5,378 nt of DNA from Betaproteobacteria bacterium (GTDB taxonomy: Bacteria > Pseudomonadota > Gammaproteobacteria > Burkholderiales > Rhodocyclaceae): assembly GCA_025997095.1 (NCBI GenBank), contig BNUD01000126.1, forward strand, positions 1-5,378, read 5' to 3'. Each line of letters starts with the position of its first letter. Positions within the stretch are counted from its first letter, which is position 1. This document shows, piece after piece, positions 1-5,378 of the stretch. The translations under genes were made by a program, and so were the position numbers. Below the pieces are notes generated by a model. That model did no database searches, was not told the DNA's origin, and was given only the letters and a program-made list of their open reading frames with translations.

Positions 1-185
1 CGGAAATTTCCAGCGCGTTGAAGGAGCAAAGCCAGGCCAGTCAGGACATCGCCAAAAATGTCGAGAGCATCGCCCAGATGACGGACGAAAACAACGCCGC
101 CGCCGAAGAAACCGCGTCCGGCGCAACCCGCCTGACACAGATTGCCTCAGAAGTCCGCAACACGATTGCCCAGTTCAAGGTGTAA
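1..185 (+). CDS. Methyl-accepting chemotaxis protein, C-terminal fragment (5' end outside the window)
   Basis: This is the last 60 codons of a chemoreceptor, open at the left window edge; reading starts with the codon at position 3 and the TAA stop is at 183-185. The visible part is one long amphipathic coiled coil of the cytoplasmic signalling domain. It is rich in Ala, Ser, Gln and Glu, includes the stretch DENNAAAEETASGATRL, and ends with a typical tail, IAQFKV. Receptors of this family form trimers of dimers at the membrane and control CheA through CheW. The Glu/Gln-rich AAAEETA segment resembles the C-terminal methylation helix, where CheR and CheB act. There is no C-terminal NWETF-type CheR tether. 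The sensor domain and the kinase-control tip lie upstream, so the ligand cannot be inferred. A strong terminator follows 29 bases after the stop. Confidence 0.9.
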   Translation, partial: EISSALKEQSQASQDIAKNVESIAQMTDENNAAAEETASGATRLTQIASEVRNTIAQFKV

Positions 186-214
186 AAATCACCATCGCAG
201 GCAAGCCGCACAAT

Positions 215-253
215 AAAAACCCCCTTTCGCCGGGATGCGAAAGGGGGTTTTTT
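215..253 (+). terminator. Rho-independent terminator of the chemoreceptor gene
   Basis: A perfect 16-bp stem pairs 215-230 (A5 C5 TTTCGC) with 237-252 around the six-base loop CGGGAT, and runs into a T6 tract at 248-253. The A-tract on the left arm gives a U-tract on the other strand too, so it could stop transcription in both directions. It lies 29 bases after the chemoreceptor stop and separates that gene from the creD region. Confidence 0.93.
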
Positions 254-312
254 ATTATTAATCCGGCGAACGAATACGCCATATGCTGCCACAGACAATT
301 GATCAATTTCAT

Positions 313-396
313 CTGGGAGCGCCGGCGTCCCCGCCGGCGGTTTTAAGATTTTCCGCGCGGAGCCAAACCCGCCGGCGGGGACGCCGGCGCTCCCAG
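313..396. repeat. GC-rich 28-bp perfect inverted repeat (extragenic palindromic element)
   Basis: The left arm (313-340) and right arm (369-396) are perfect reverse complements over 28 bp; the 28-base centre is less GC-rich. The arms carry nested GCCGGC/CCGCCGGCGG palindromes. No T-run follows either side, so it is not a standard terminator. Similar GGAGCGCCGGCGTCCCCGCC-type arms are familiar to me as dispersed intergenic repeats in several Gram-negative genomes, which would make this a REP-like, non-coding mobile or structural repeat. That identification is from memory and not checked. Reading frames crossing it, which give proline/glycine-rich peptides, are artefacts of the repeat. Confidence 0.8.
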
Positions 397-410
397 GTAG
401 GCGGGTTTGG
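363..410. repeat. Secondary 11-bp inverted repeat overlapping the large palindrome
   Basis: CCAAACCCGCC at 363-373 is the exact reverse complement of GGCGGGTTTGG at 400-410. The left arm shares bases 369-373 with the right arm of the 28-bp palindrome, and the rest of that right arm lies in this hairpin's loop. The two structures therefore cannot both form at the bases they share. The larger hairpin should be far more stable. The second repeat may be the outer part of the same repeat family or a remnant of a neighbouring copy. Confidence 0.5.
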
Positions 411-465
411 AACACCCATACGCCAGACGGTCTATTCAATTTCCGGATTCATAAACCATCCCTGC

Positions 466-503
466 TTCACCTTCCCTTCACATTCGCTTCTTCGTCTGTT
501 CAC
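466..503 (+). promoter_or_regulatory. CreB-type operator: phased TTCAC direct repeats upstream of creD
   Basis: TTCAC at 466-470 and TTCAC at 477-481 are separated by exactly six bases. This matches the published CreB recognition sequence TTCAC-N6-TTCAC (cre-tag, also called blr-tag in Aeromonas). The same 11-bp period continues with a degenerate TTCTT at 488-492 and a perfect TTCAC at 499-503, giving four half-sites on one face of the helix. OmpR/PhoB-class regulators bind direct repeats of this period as tandem dimers. The array ends 46 bases before the preferred creD start, and creD is a classical CreB target. The sequence match is direct; binding is inferred. No creB or creC gene lies in the window. 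Confidence 0.75.
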
Positions 504-513
504 ATGCCGCCGC

Positions 514-519
514 TAATCT
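514..519 (+). promoter_or_regulatory. Candidate -10 element of the creD promoter
   Basis: TAATCT keeps the most important -10 bases (T1, A2, T6). It begins 10 bases after the last TTCAC half-site, the arrangement seen in activator-dependent PhoB-type promoters where the binding repeats replace a good -35 box. Transcription would start near 526, giving a leader of about 24 bases to the preferred start codon at 550. There is no recognisable -35 hexamer, consistent with activator dependence. The match is short and could be chance. Confidence 0.35.
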
Positions 520-549
520 GGCGACGTTATGACTCATTGGAGAAGCATG

Positions 550-1944
550 ATGGACAAGACCTTATTGCATAAATTGTTGGGCATCGCTTTTTTGACGGCC
601 CTGTTGATGGTGCCCCTGACCTTGATTCGGGAGCAGATTACGACGCGCGGCAACTATCAGGAGCAGGTGGAACAGGAGATTGCCAAGACCGCCGCTGGCG
701 AGCAGACGCTGGCGGGACCGGTGTTGGCGATTCGGTATCGGGTACGGATGCCGACGGGAAATGTCCGGGATATGGAAACGGGCGAAATGGCGACGCGCTA
801 TGCCACCCAGGCAGAAGAACGCACCCTGCTCCTGCCCGCCGAACGTCTGAATATCAAGGGCAAGGCGGGTGTGGAACGACGCCATCGGGGAATTTATCAG
901 GCGCGGCTGTATCACGTGGATTTGCAGCTTGCAGGCAAATTCACCGTGCCCGCCGATCTTGTTCCCGCCGATTTGAAAGACGGGCAGGTGGTGGATGCTC
1001 GCGCCGTGCTGCTGCTGGGCATTTCCGACCTCGCGGGCGTGGATAACGACCCGGAAGCTGAAATCAATCGTCGCAAGTTGCGCTTTCAAGCGCCCGCTGA
1101 CAGCCGCTTTGCCGCCCTCCTGCCCGGCAAGCAGTTGGAAATCAATCTGGGCACGGTGCCGCTTGGTCAGGCGAGCGTCTATGATTTTTCCTTTCCGCTG
1201 ATGCTGACGGGCACGGCGCAGTTTTCCATTCTGCCGATGGCGCAGGTCAATGACATTCAGTTGGAATCCGACTGGCAACATCCGAGTTTTCAGGGGACTT
1301 TGCCCAAAAGCCACAAGATTGACAAAGGCGGCTTTGCGGCGCAATGGAACATCATTTCCCGCCTGACCCAACCCGGAACTGCCAACGCGCCGCGTCAGGA
1401 AGCCGTGAGCGTCAGCTTCATGGAGCCGGTGAATATCTACCAGCAATCCGAACGGGCGGTGAAATACGGCATCCTGTTCATCTCGCTCACCTTTGCCGCC
1501 TTCTTTCTGGGCGAAATCCTGCGCCGCCAGCCGATGCACGTCATGCAATATCTGTTGGTCGGTCTTGCGCTGACCATTTTCTTCCTGCTCCTGATTGCGC
1601 TCTCCGAGCACCTGTCCTTCCTCTACGCCTATCTGGTTTCCGCCGCCGCCTGCATCGGTTTGATCACGTTTTATCTTGCCGGCGTGCTGAAAAGCTGGGC
1701 GCCCGCGCTCAAGTTCGGCGCGGGATTTTCGAGTCTGTACGGCGTGCTGTACGTGATCCTGCAAGCGGAAGATACCGCGCTCCTGATTGGCAGCCTGCTG
1801 CTCTTTATCGTCCTCGCCGCCATCATGGTCAGCACGCGCCATCTGGATTGGTACAAGTTGGGAAATGCGGGTCCGCAAGGGGCGGAGCGGGAATATGACT
1901 TTTCCCTCGCCGATTCCGGTCGGACTTCTGGACACAGAGGATAG
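550..1944 (+). CDS. creD: Inner membrane protein CreD (Cet) family
   Basis: A 464-residue inner-membrane protein, close to the 450 residues of E. coli CreD. It has one N-terminal membrane segment (about residues 8-25) and a large, probably periplasmic domain (about 30-300). A cluster of hydrophobic helices follows from about 304 to 432, containing the family-typical blocks MQYLLVGLAL and LYGVLYVILQAEDTALLIGS and ending in TRHLDWY. CreD is the strongly induced output gene of the CreBC two-component system; loss or overproduction changes colicin E2 tolerance and envelope or beta-lactam phenotypes, but its biochemical role is unknown. I chose ATG 550 because GGAG at 539-542 lies seven bases before it. 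ATG 547 is a close alternative, while an in-frame ATG at 529 has no ribosome binding site. The upstream TTCAC array suggests CreB control. A CYTH gene follows after 32 bases. Confidence 0.93.
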   Translation: MDKTLLHKLLGIAFLTALLMVPLTLIREQITTRGNYQEQVEQEIAKTAAGEQTLAGPVLAIRYRVRMPTGNVRDMETGEMATRYATQAEERTLLLPAERLNIKGKAGVERRHRGIYQARLYHVDLQLAGKFTVPADLVPADLKDGQVVDARAVLLLGISDLAGVDNDPEAEINRRKLRFQAPADSRFAALLPGKQLEINLGTVPLGQASVYDFSFPLMLTGTAQFSILPMAQVNDIQLESDWQHPSFQGTLPKSHKIDKGGFAAQWNIISRLTQPGTANAPRQEAVSVSFMEPVNIYQQSERAVKYGILFISLTFAAFFLGEILRRQPMHVMQYLLVGLALTIFFLLLIALSEHLSFLYAYLVSAAACIGLITFYLAGVLKSWAPALKFGAGFSSLYGVLYVILQAEDTALLIGSLLLFIVLAAIMVSTRHLDWYKLGNAGPQGAEREYDFSLADSGRTSGHRG

Positions 1945-1976
1945 AATGCTGCGTTCATCCTCGAAAAAAATGCATC

Positions 1977-2579
1977 ATGGCGGAAGAAATTGAAATCAAA
2001 CTGGCGCTGCCCGTGCGCCTCGCGCCTGGGCTTCGGCAACTGCCGCTGCTCGCGGGGGCGGCAAGCCAAAAGCATTGCCTGCGTAATCTCTATCTGGACA
2101 CCCCGGAACAAGACCTGCGTGGGCAACGCATGGCGCTACGCCGCCGCCAGATGGATGATCTCTGGCTTATGACCATCAAGACCGAAGGAGAAGTCCGCGC
2201 GGGCTACTCCCGGCGGCAGGAGTGGGAATACCCGATGCCGCCCGATGAACTGACTTTCGATGCCATCGACGACGACACGCTGCGCCAGCAATTGCAACGC
2301 CTCGCCCCGCGCCTGACCCTCGCCTTTCGCACCGATTTCGTCCGCCAATGCTGGCATCTCCACTACGGTAAAAGCCAGATCGAACTGGCGCTCGACCTGG
2401 GGCGCATTTGTACCCGCAAGCATCGGGAACCCATCCGCGAAGTGGAACTCGAACTGAAGAGCGGCACAGAATCCGACCTGCATACACTGGCAGATACCCT
2501 TTTGCACACGCTGCCCGGACTGACCCCACATGCCCCCAGCAAGGCGGCGCGCGGTTATGCGCTGCTCGACAAAAGCTGA
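1977..2579 (+). CDS. CYTH domain protein, probable inorganic triphosphatase (YgiF-like, no CHAD domain)
   Basis: A 200-residue soluble protein that is a single CYTH (triphosphate tunnel metalloenzyme) domain. It carries the signature ExExK at E4-E6-K8, then YLDTP (39-43), the basic LRRRQ strand (54-58), W63 with TIK (66-68), RRQEWE (79-84), FRTDF (117-121), IELALDLG (135-142), EVELEL (155-160) and the closing SKAARGYAL (188-196). Alternating acidic and basic residues would line the tunnel, bind divalent metal and hydrolyse tripolyphosphate or a similar triphosphate. The pattern is closest to the N-terminal half of E. coli YgiF, but the CHAD domain that follows there is absent, so the protein is complete as CYTH only. 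ATG 1977 puts ExExK at the usual place, although no good ribosome binding site precedes it. The 32-base gap to creD suggests one operon with coupled translation. ThiTPase or class IV cyclase activity remains possible. Confidence 0.88.
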   Translation: MAEEIEIKLALPVRLAPGLRQLPLLAGAASQKHCLRNLYLDTPEQDLRGQRMALRRRQMDDLWLMTIKTEGEVRAGYSRRQEWEYPMPPDELTFDAIDDDTLRQQLQRLAPRLTLAFRTDFVRQCWHLHYGKSQIELALDLGRICTRKHREPIREVELELKSGTESDLHTLADTLLHTLPGLTPHAPSKAARGYALLDKS

Positions 2580-2608
2580 CTTATAGCCACAAACTATCGG
2601 CGCCAAGG

Positions 2609-2637
2609 TTGTATCCCATGTCAAAGCCCAATAGAAT
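2609..2637 (+). promoter_or_regulatory. Candidate sigma-70 promoter of sodB
   Basis: A -35-like TTGTAT (2609-2614) and a -10-like TAGAAT (2632-2637, five of six consensus bases) are separated by the ideal 17 bases in the 106-base gap between the CYTH gene and sodB. Transcription would start near 2644, giving a leader of about 42 bases. The -35 box is weak (three of six). I see no Fur-box-like palindrome. Confidence 0.4.
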
Positions 2638-2685
2638 CGGCAGTTCGCTTTACCCCACATTCATCAACCCACGGAGAACGACAAC

Positions 2686-3270
2686 ATGACTCATCAACTT
2701 CCCGCCCTGCCCTACGCACAGGATGCGCTGCAACCGCACATCTCGAAGGAAACCATCGAGTACCACTACGGCAAGCACCACAACACCTACGTGACCAATC
2801 TCAACAACCTCATCAAGGACACCGAATACGCCACCCTGTCGCTGGAAGAAATCATCAAAAAAGCGCCCGCTGGCGGCATCTATAACAACGCCGCGCAAGT
2901 GTGGAACCACACCTTCTTCTGGAACGGCATCAAGCCTTCCGGCGGTGGCACGCCCACTGGCGCGCTGGCAGACGCCATCAACAAAAAATGGGGTTCCTTC
3001 GACGAATTCAAAAAAGCCTTCCAGACTTCCGCCGCCGGTAACTTCGGCTCCGGCTGGACGTGGCTCGTAAAAAAGGCGGACGGCTCGGTCGACATTGTCA
3101 ACACCGGCGCGGCAGGCAACCCGCTCACCACGGGCGACAAGCCCCTGCTCACCGTTGATGTGTGGGAACACGCCTATTACATCGACTACCGCAACCAACG
3201 CCCGAAATACCTTGAAGCGTTTGTAAACTCCCTCATCAACTGGGATTTTGCGGCAAAGAATTTCGCGTAA
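2686..3270 (+). CDS. sodB: Superoxide dismutase [Fe]
   Basis: A 194-residue cytoplasmic enzyme, full length for a bacterial Fe-SOD, converting superoxide to oxygen and hydrogen peroxide. All four metal ligands are visible: H27 (in HYGKHHNTY), H75 (in WNHTFFW), and D158 and H162 in the family signature DVWEHAYY. The gateway tyrosine (Y35) and substrate-channel H31 are present. Q71, from AAQVWNH before the second ligand, is the position that in Fe enzymes supplies the active-site glutamine, whereas Mn enzymes take it from the middle of the protein; G141-A142 near the Mn-type glutamine position also fits Fe. There is no signal peptide. ATG 2686 has GGAG at 2673-2676, nine bases upstream. A candidate promoter in front and a terminator 17 bases behind make it a likely single-gene transcript. 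Confidence 0.96.
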   Translation: MTHQLPALPYAQDALQPHISKETIEYHYGKHHNTYVTNLNNLIKDTEYATLSLEEIIKKAPAGGIYNNAAQVWNHTFFWNGIKPSGGGTPTGALADAINKKWGSFDEFKKAFQTSAAGNFGSGWTWLVKKADGSVDIVNTGAAGNPLTTGDKPLLTVDVWEHAYYIDYRNQRPKYLEAFVNSLINWDFAAKNFA

Positions 3271-3287
3271 GGTTCGCACTGTGAAGT

Positions 3288-3317
3288 AAAAAAGGGAGCC
3301 TTGCGCTCCCTTTTTTT
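3288..3317 (+). terminator. Bidirectional rho-independent terminator between sodB and the convergent lemA-like gene
   Basis: A6-GGGAGC (3288-3299) pairs with GCTCCC-T6 (3305-3316) around the five-base loop CTTGC; the T-run is seven long on the plus strand and six on the minus strand. It begins 17 bases after the sodB stop and lies 30 bases beyond the stop of the opposing lemA-like gene, so it probably ends both transcripts. Confidence 0.92.
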
Positions 3318-3347
3318 GGGTAAAGACAATGGAAACGAACAGAGACC

Positions 3348-4028
3348 TCAAAAGAACTTGCTGCGTGCGGTCTGTTTGACTTCTGCCGAGGCGGTAAAAG
3401 GAATCCGCGTGGTATAACCAGCGCGGGCGGCGACGATTTGGCGGGTCGGCCATTGGAACAATGACTGATTCCACAGCGCAACCGTGTCGTTATAGACCGC
3501 GCGAGCAGCGGTAATTTCCTTTTGCAGATACGCATTTTGCTGTAAGGCATCCGCAATGGCGGCGTGTGCCTTCAAATCAGGATAGGCTTCAAACGCCAGA
3601 TTGATACCGCGCGTCAGCACATCTGCCGTTTGCGCCGTGACGTTGCGTGTGCTGTCGTCGTGGGCGCGATGCTGACTGTAGTTGCCACTCCGCAAAGCCG
3701 CGACGCTTTTCATGACATCCTGATCAAGGGTGATCGCCTTTTCCAGTAGACCTGCGGCATTGCCCAGAATTTGTACGCGCTGTTCCAGATAATTATCGAT
3801 TTCAGAAGCATCGCGTTGCAACTTTTGCTGGATTTGCTGAAAATAATTCTTGGCGCCGATTTTCATAAAAAGAAAAATCAGACCGGGCAAAATACCCAGC
3901 AGCCAAAGCGCAATTTCAAAAAGTAGCGAGCCGCCACCGACCGTAACAGGCAATTGTCGGTCAATCACAGCAATGTCCCGACCTTGCGGATTAGTCACTC
4001 CGGTGAGTTCATCGAGTTCGTTTGCCAT
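3348..4028 (-). CDS. lemA: LemA family membrane-anchored protein
   Basis: A 226-residue protein with a short polar N-terminus (1-34), one membrane helix (about 35-56, LLFEIALWLLGILPGLIFLF) and a mostly helical soluble part. The LemA signature appears late: AYPDLKAHAAIADALQQ (149-164), the helix EITAARAVYNDTVALWN (171-187) with the family's YN..V..WN pattern, then FQWPTRQIVAARAGY. LemA proteins are antiparallel helical bundles of unknown biochemical role. I picked the ATG at 4028 because AAAAGGAG (4044-4037) lies eight bases before it; an earlier ATG at 4055 lies upstream of that site. The mid-membrane anchor and the IDNYLEQRVQIL block (77-88) recall the LemA subfamily of Firmicutes and Mollicutes rather than standard proteobacterial LemA; this is from memory. 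It follows the DUF3137-like gene by 49 bases and probably shares its transcript. Confidence 0.87.
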   Translation of the reverse strand: MANELDELTGVTNPQGRDIAVIDRQLPVTVGGGSLLFEIALWLLGILPGLIFLFMKIGAKNYFQQIQQKLQRDASEIDNYLEQRVQILGNAAGLLEKAITLDQDVMKSVAALRSGNYSQHRAHDDSTRNVTAQTADVLTRGINLAFEAYPDLKAHAAIADALQQNAYLQKEITAARAVYNDTVALWNQSLFQWPTRQIVAARAGYTTRIPFTASAEVKQTARSKFF

Positions 4029-4077
4029 GTGTAAATCTCCTTTTGAATAAAACATTAAAAATCAGATGGCTGCAACC

Positions 4078-5244
4078 TCAACCTTCAGCCTGGCAAAGAG
4101 AAGCGACAAGCGCGTGACGAAACCCGACCCGCAAGAGCGCATCGCCGCTGACGGCGACATCCCGATATCGCAAATTTGGCTTGCAGTCAATTTTCATGTT
4201 TTGAGTGCGTTCGATGGGGATATATTCTGTCCAATGAATGTGGACATCGTGATTGCCGCCATCGTTGCCTCGCATATTCACTGTATGAACGCGCCCCTCG
4301 GTACGAAAGGCGTGCCCGGTCATGGCAATTTCATTGCCGACTTGATCCCGGTTCGCCTTCAGCACGACAGGCGTTGCCGCTTCTGGCGGGATAAAGTGAG
4401 CGGCACCCAGATGGTGCGCCATAACCTCGCTTGCCCAGGGCGAGACCCGCTCTGCGCCATAACCCGCAGTAGCAGGTGGCGGCGTTTGTTGATAAATGGG
4501 AATGGTCATGAGCGGGGCAAACGCAAAATAAAGATGCCGGAAAAAATCATGATGATAATCAATAAACCGTTGTCGCGCTGCCTTGAAGTTGAAGTGAGAG
4601 AACTGCAACGGCGCTTCGATAAATTCAAATTTCTGCAAGTGCCGGGGGAAAATGGCATTCATTTTTCCGGTTTTGACAAAGGCAAAATCATCGCCATAGC
4701 CCTCTGTGTTCTCTTTCATCAAAGACAACATTTGTTTGCGTGCCAGCGGGGTGAACAACAGCCGAAATTCGACTTCATGATCCCGATCATGGGCATTGAA
4801 CAAGGTTTCAAATTCGCTGTCCGTGAGCATGAAATTACCGCCCTGAGCCAGAGATTGTTTTTGTTTTTTATCCAGGGCTTTTTTGTTGGCGCGTTTGAGC
4901 CGCCATGCCGAAAAAGCGCCTTTCTCATCAATGTTCGAGGCGACACGAGAAAAAGACAAATTGGGCGCAGCCTCGTTGGCGTACCATAATTGCGTGTTGT
5001 TGTGATAGTACGGGCAAGGTCTGGAAATCGAGGCGGTCAAAGTCTGGCTATGGCTTATGGTTTCACTGCGGTGTACGGGTACAGTTTGTCCATTGGCGTT
5101 CTGTTGCATTTCTGTCCAGTTTCGCGTTTCTGTCCAGTGAATGGTCTTGGAACCTGACCAGGTTTTCTCCCCCATTTCCATCTCCATACTGCGCGCCAAA
5201 ACGAATGGATTGCCGCCGAACGCGCCGCTCAAGGTATAAACCAC
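4078..5244 (-). CDS. Uncharacterised protein with DUF3137-like core, partner of LemA; start uncertain, possibly 5'-truncated
   Basis: A 388-codon frame with no recognised enzyme motif. Residues 141-207 (TDSEFETLF, then E159-F-R-L-LFTPLARKQML, then DDFAFVKTGKMNAIFP) follow the pattern I remember for DUF3137, a family often encoded beside lemA. Other visible parts are a Thr/Trp/Gln-rich beta-prone N-terminus (25-75), RPCPYY and LWYANEAAPNLSFSR (75-100), a basic stretch (115-130), a short hydrophobic patch (239-251) and a His-rich C-terminus (HDVHIHWTEYIPIER, 332-346). No clear signal peptide or membrane helix is seen. The listed start is GTG 5244, which has no ribosome binding site. ATG 5175, with GGAG at 5185-5182 six bases before it, is better supported and would give 365 residues. 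The segment TLSGAFGGNPFVLAR at the very start looks like the interior of a domain, so an N-terminal part may have been lost. Function unknown. Confidence 0.72.
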   Translation of the reverse strand: MVYTLSGAFGGNPFVLARSMEMEMGEKTWSGSKTIHWTETRNWTEMQQNANGQTVPVHRSETISHSQTLTASISRPCPYYHNNTQLWYANEAAPNLSFSRVASNIDEKGAFSAWRLKRANKKALDKKQKQSLAQGGNFMLTDSEFETLFNAHDRDHEVEFRLLFTPLARKQMLSLMKENTEGYGDDFAFVKTGKMNAIFPRHLQKFEFIEAPLQFSHFNFKAARQRFIDYHHDFFRHLYFAFAPLMTIPIYQQTPPPATAGYGAERVSPWASEVMAHHLGAAHFIPPEAATPVVLKANRDQVGNEIAMTGHAFRTEGRVHTVNMRGNDGGNHDVHIHWTEYIPIERTQNMKIDCKPNLRYRDVAVSGDALLRVGFRHALVASLCQAEG

Positions 5245-5278
5245 TGTAGCGTCAATACCATTAAGTTAGCAAAAACAA

Positions 5279-5307
5279 TCCACAAAATCAATAATTTACG
5301 GTATAAT
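5279..5307 (+). promoter_or_regulatory. Candidate plus-strand promoter in the AT-rich right-hand intergenic region
   Basis: A perfect -10 hexamer TATAAT (5302-5307) lies 17 bases after TCCACA (5279-5284, four of six -35 bases). It points off the right edge, and no gene on the plus strand is visible before the window ends: an ATG at 5340 stops after nine codons. On the minus strand, TTTACA (5319-5314) and AATTAT (5296-5291), also 17 bases apart, form a weaker candidate promoter for the DUF3137-like/lemA unit. The surrounding 5262-5310 is clearly AT-rich, as promoters often are. Confidence 0.3.
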
Positions 5308-5378
5308 TAGTCCTGTAAAGCCATCACTGAAAACCAATCATGACCCTGCAATGTCAACGCCATATTTGAGTCCGTCGG

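Noticed and set aside
41..439. Minus-strand open frame of 132 codons across the chemoreceptor tail, terminator and palindrome
   Set aside because: It reads through a strong terminator and the GC-rich repeat, and overlaps the genuine receptor frame. The peptide is repeat-derived and not gene-like.
283..516. Plus-strand open frame of 77 codons between the terminator and creD
   Set aside because: It consists mostly of the palindrome and the TTCAC operator region, with no ribosome binding site and an arginine-rich low-quality peptide.
562..1935. Long minus-strand open frame (457 codons) opposite creD
   Set aside because: It is an antisense shadow: creD on the plus strand has recognisable family sequence over its full length, while the minus peptide is rich in Gln, Arg, Gly and His without any domain.
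2580..2685. Fur box or terminator between the CYTH gene and sodB
   Set aside because: I found no GATAAT-type palindrome and no stem followed by a T-run. Only a candidate sigma-70 promoter and the sodB ribosome binding site can be supported.
2650..3474. Long minus-strand open frame (274 codons) opposite sodB
   Set aside because: It is antisense to a fully conserved sodB, crosses the bidirectional terminator and runs into the lemA-like gene.
4066..4989. Plus-strand open frame of 307 codons opposite the DUF3137-like gene
   Set aside because: The minus-strand protein shows family-like blocks and pairs with lemA. The plus frame has no ribosome binding site and no recognisable domain.
5307..5378. 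Minus-strand frame open at the right edge (24 codons, ending TAA at 5309-5307) that might be the tail of an upstream gene
   Set aside because: It is too short to judge, has no recognisable sequence, and no terminator follows.

Overview
The window looks like part of a Gram-negative, moderately GC-rich proteobacterial chromosome, and Betaproteobacteria is my best guess. The guess rests on the style of the chemotaxis receptor tail, the Fe-type superoxide dismutase, the inner-membrane protein CreD and a YgiF-like CYTH triphosphatase. No rRNA or other firm taxonomic marker is present.

Layout from left to right: (1) the last 60 codons of a methyl-accepting chemotaxis protein (+), closed by a strong hairpin terminator (215-253). 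(2) A roughly 300-base gene-free stretch with a GC-rich 28-bp perfect inverted repeat (313-396) and a second, competing inverted repeat. (3) A promoter region for creD holding a perfect TTCAC-N6-TTCAC site (466-481). This is the known recognition pattern of the response regulator CreB, and here it extends into four half-sites phased every 11 bp. (4) creD (+), then 32 bases later a CYTH-domain phosphatase (+), probably one operon. (5) A monocistronic-looking sodB (+) with its own candidate promoter and a bidirectional terminator shared with the opposing genes. (6) A two-gene minus-strand unit: a 388-codon protein with a DUF3137-like core, followed by a lemA-family gene. (7) An AT-rich right edge with candidate promoters.

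The two most interesting points are the phased CreB-type operator in front of creD, and the lemA/DUF3137-like pair. The operator implies a CreBC/BlrAB-type two-component system encoded elsewhere in the genome. The pair looks lower in GC than its neighbours. As far as I remember the families, it resembles the LemA subfamily of Firmicutes and Mollicutes more than typical proteobacterial LemA, which hints at horizontal transfer. The DUF3137-like gene lacks a convincing start signal and may have lost its N-terminal part.

Functionally the window is a mix of chemotaxis, envelope or stress response, polyphosphate/triphosphate hydrolysis and superoxide detoxification, plus a poorly understood membrane-associated pair. 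I see no CRISPR array, insertion sequence, tRNA or rRNA gene.
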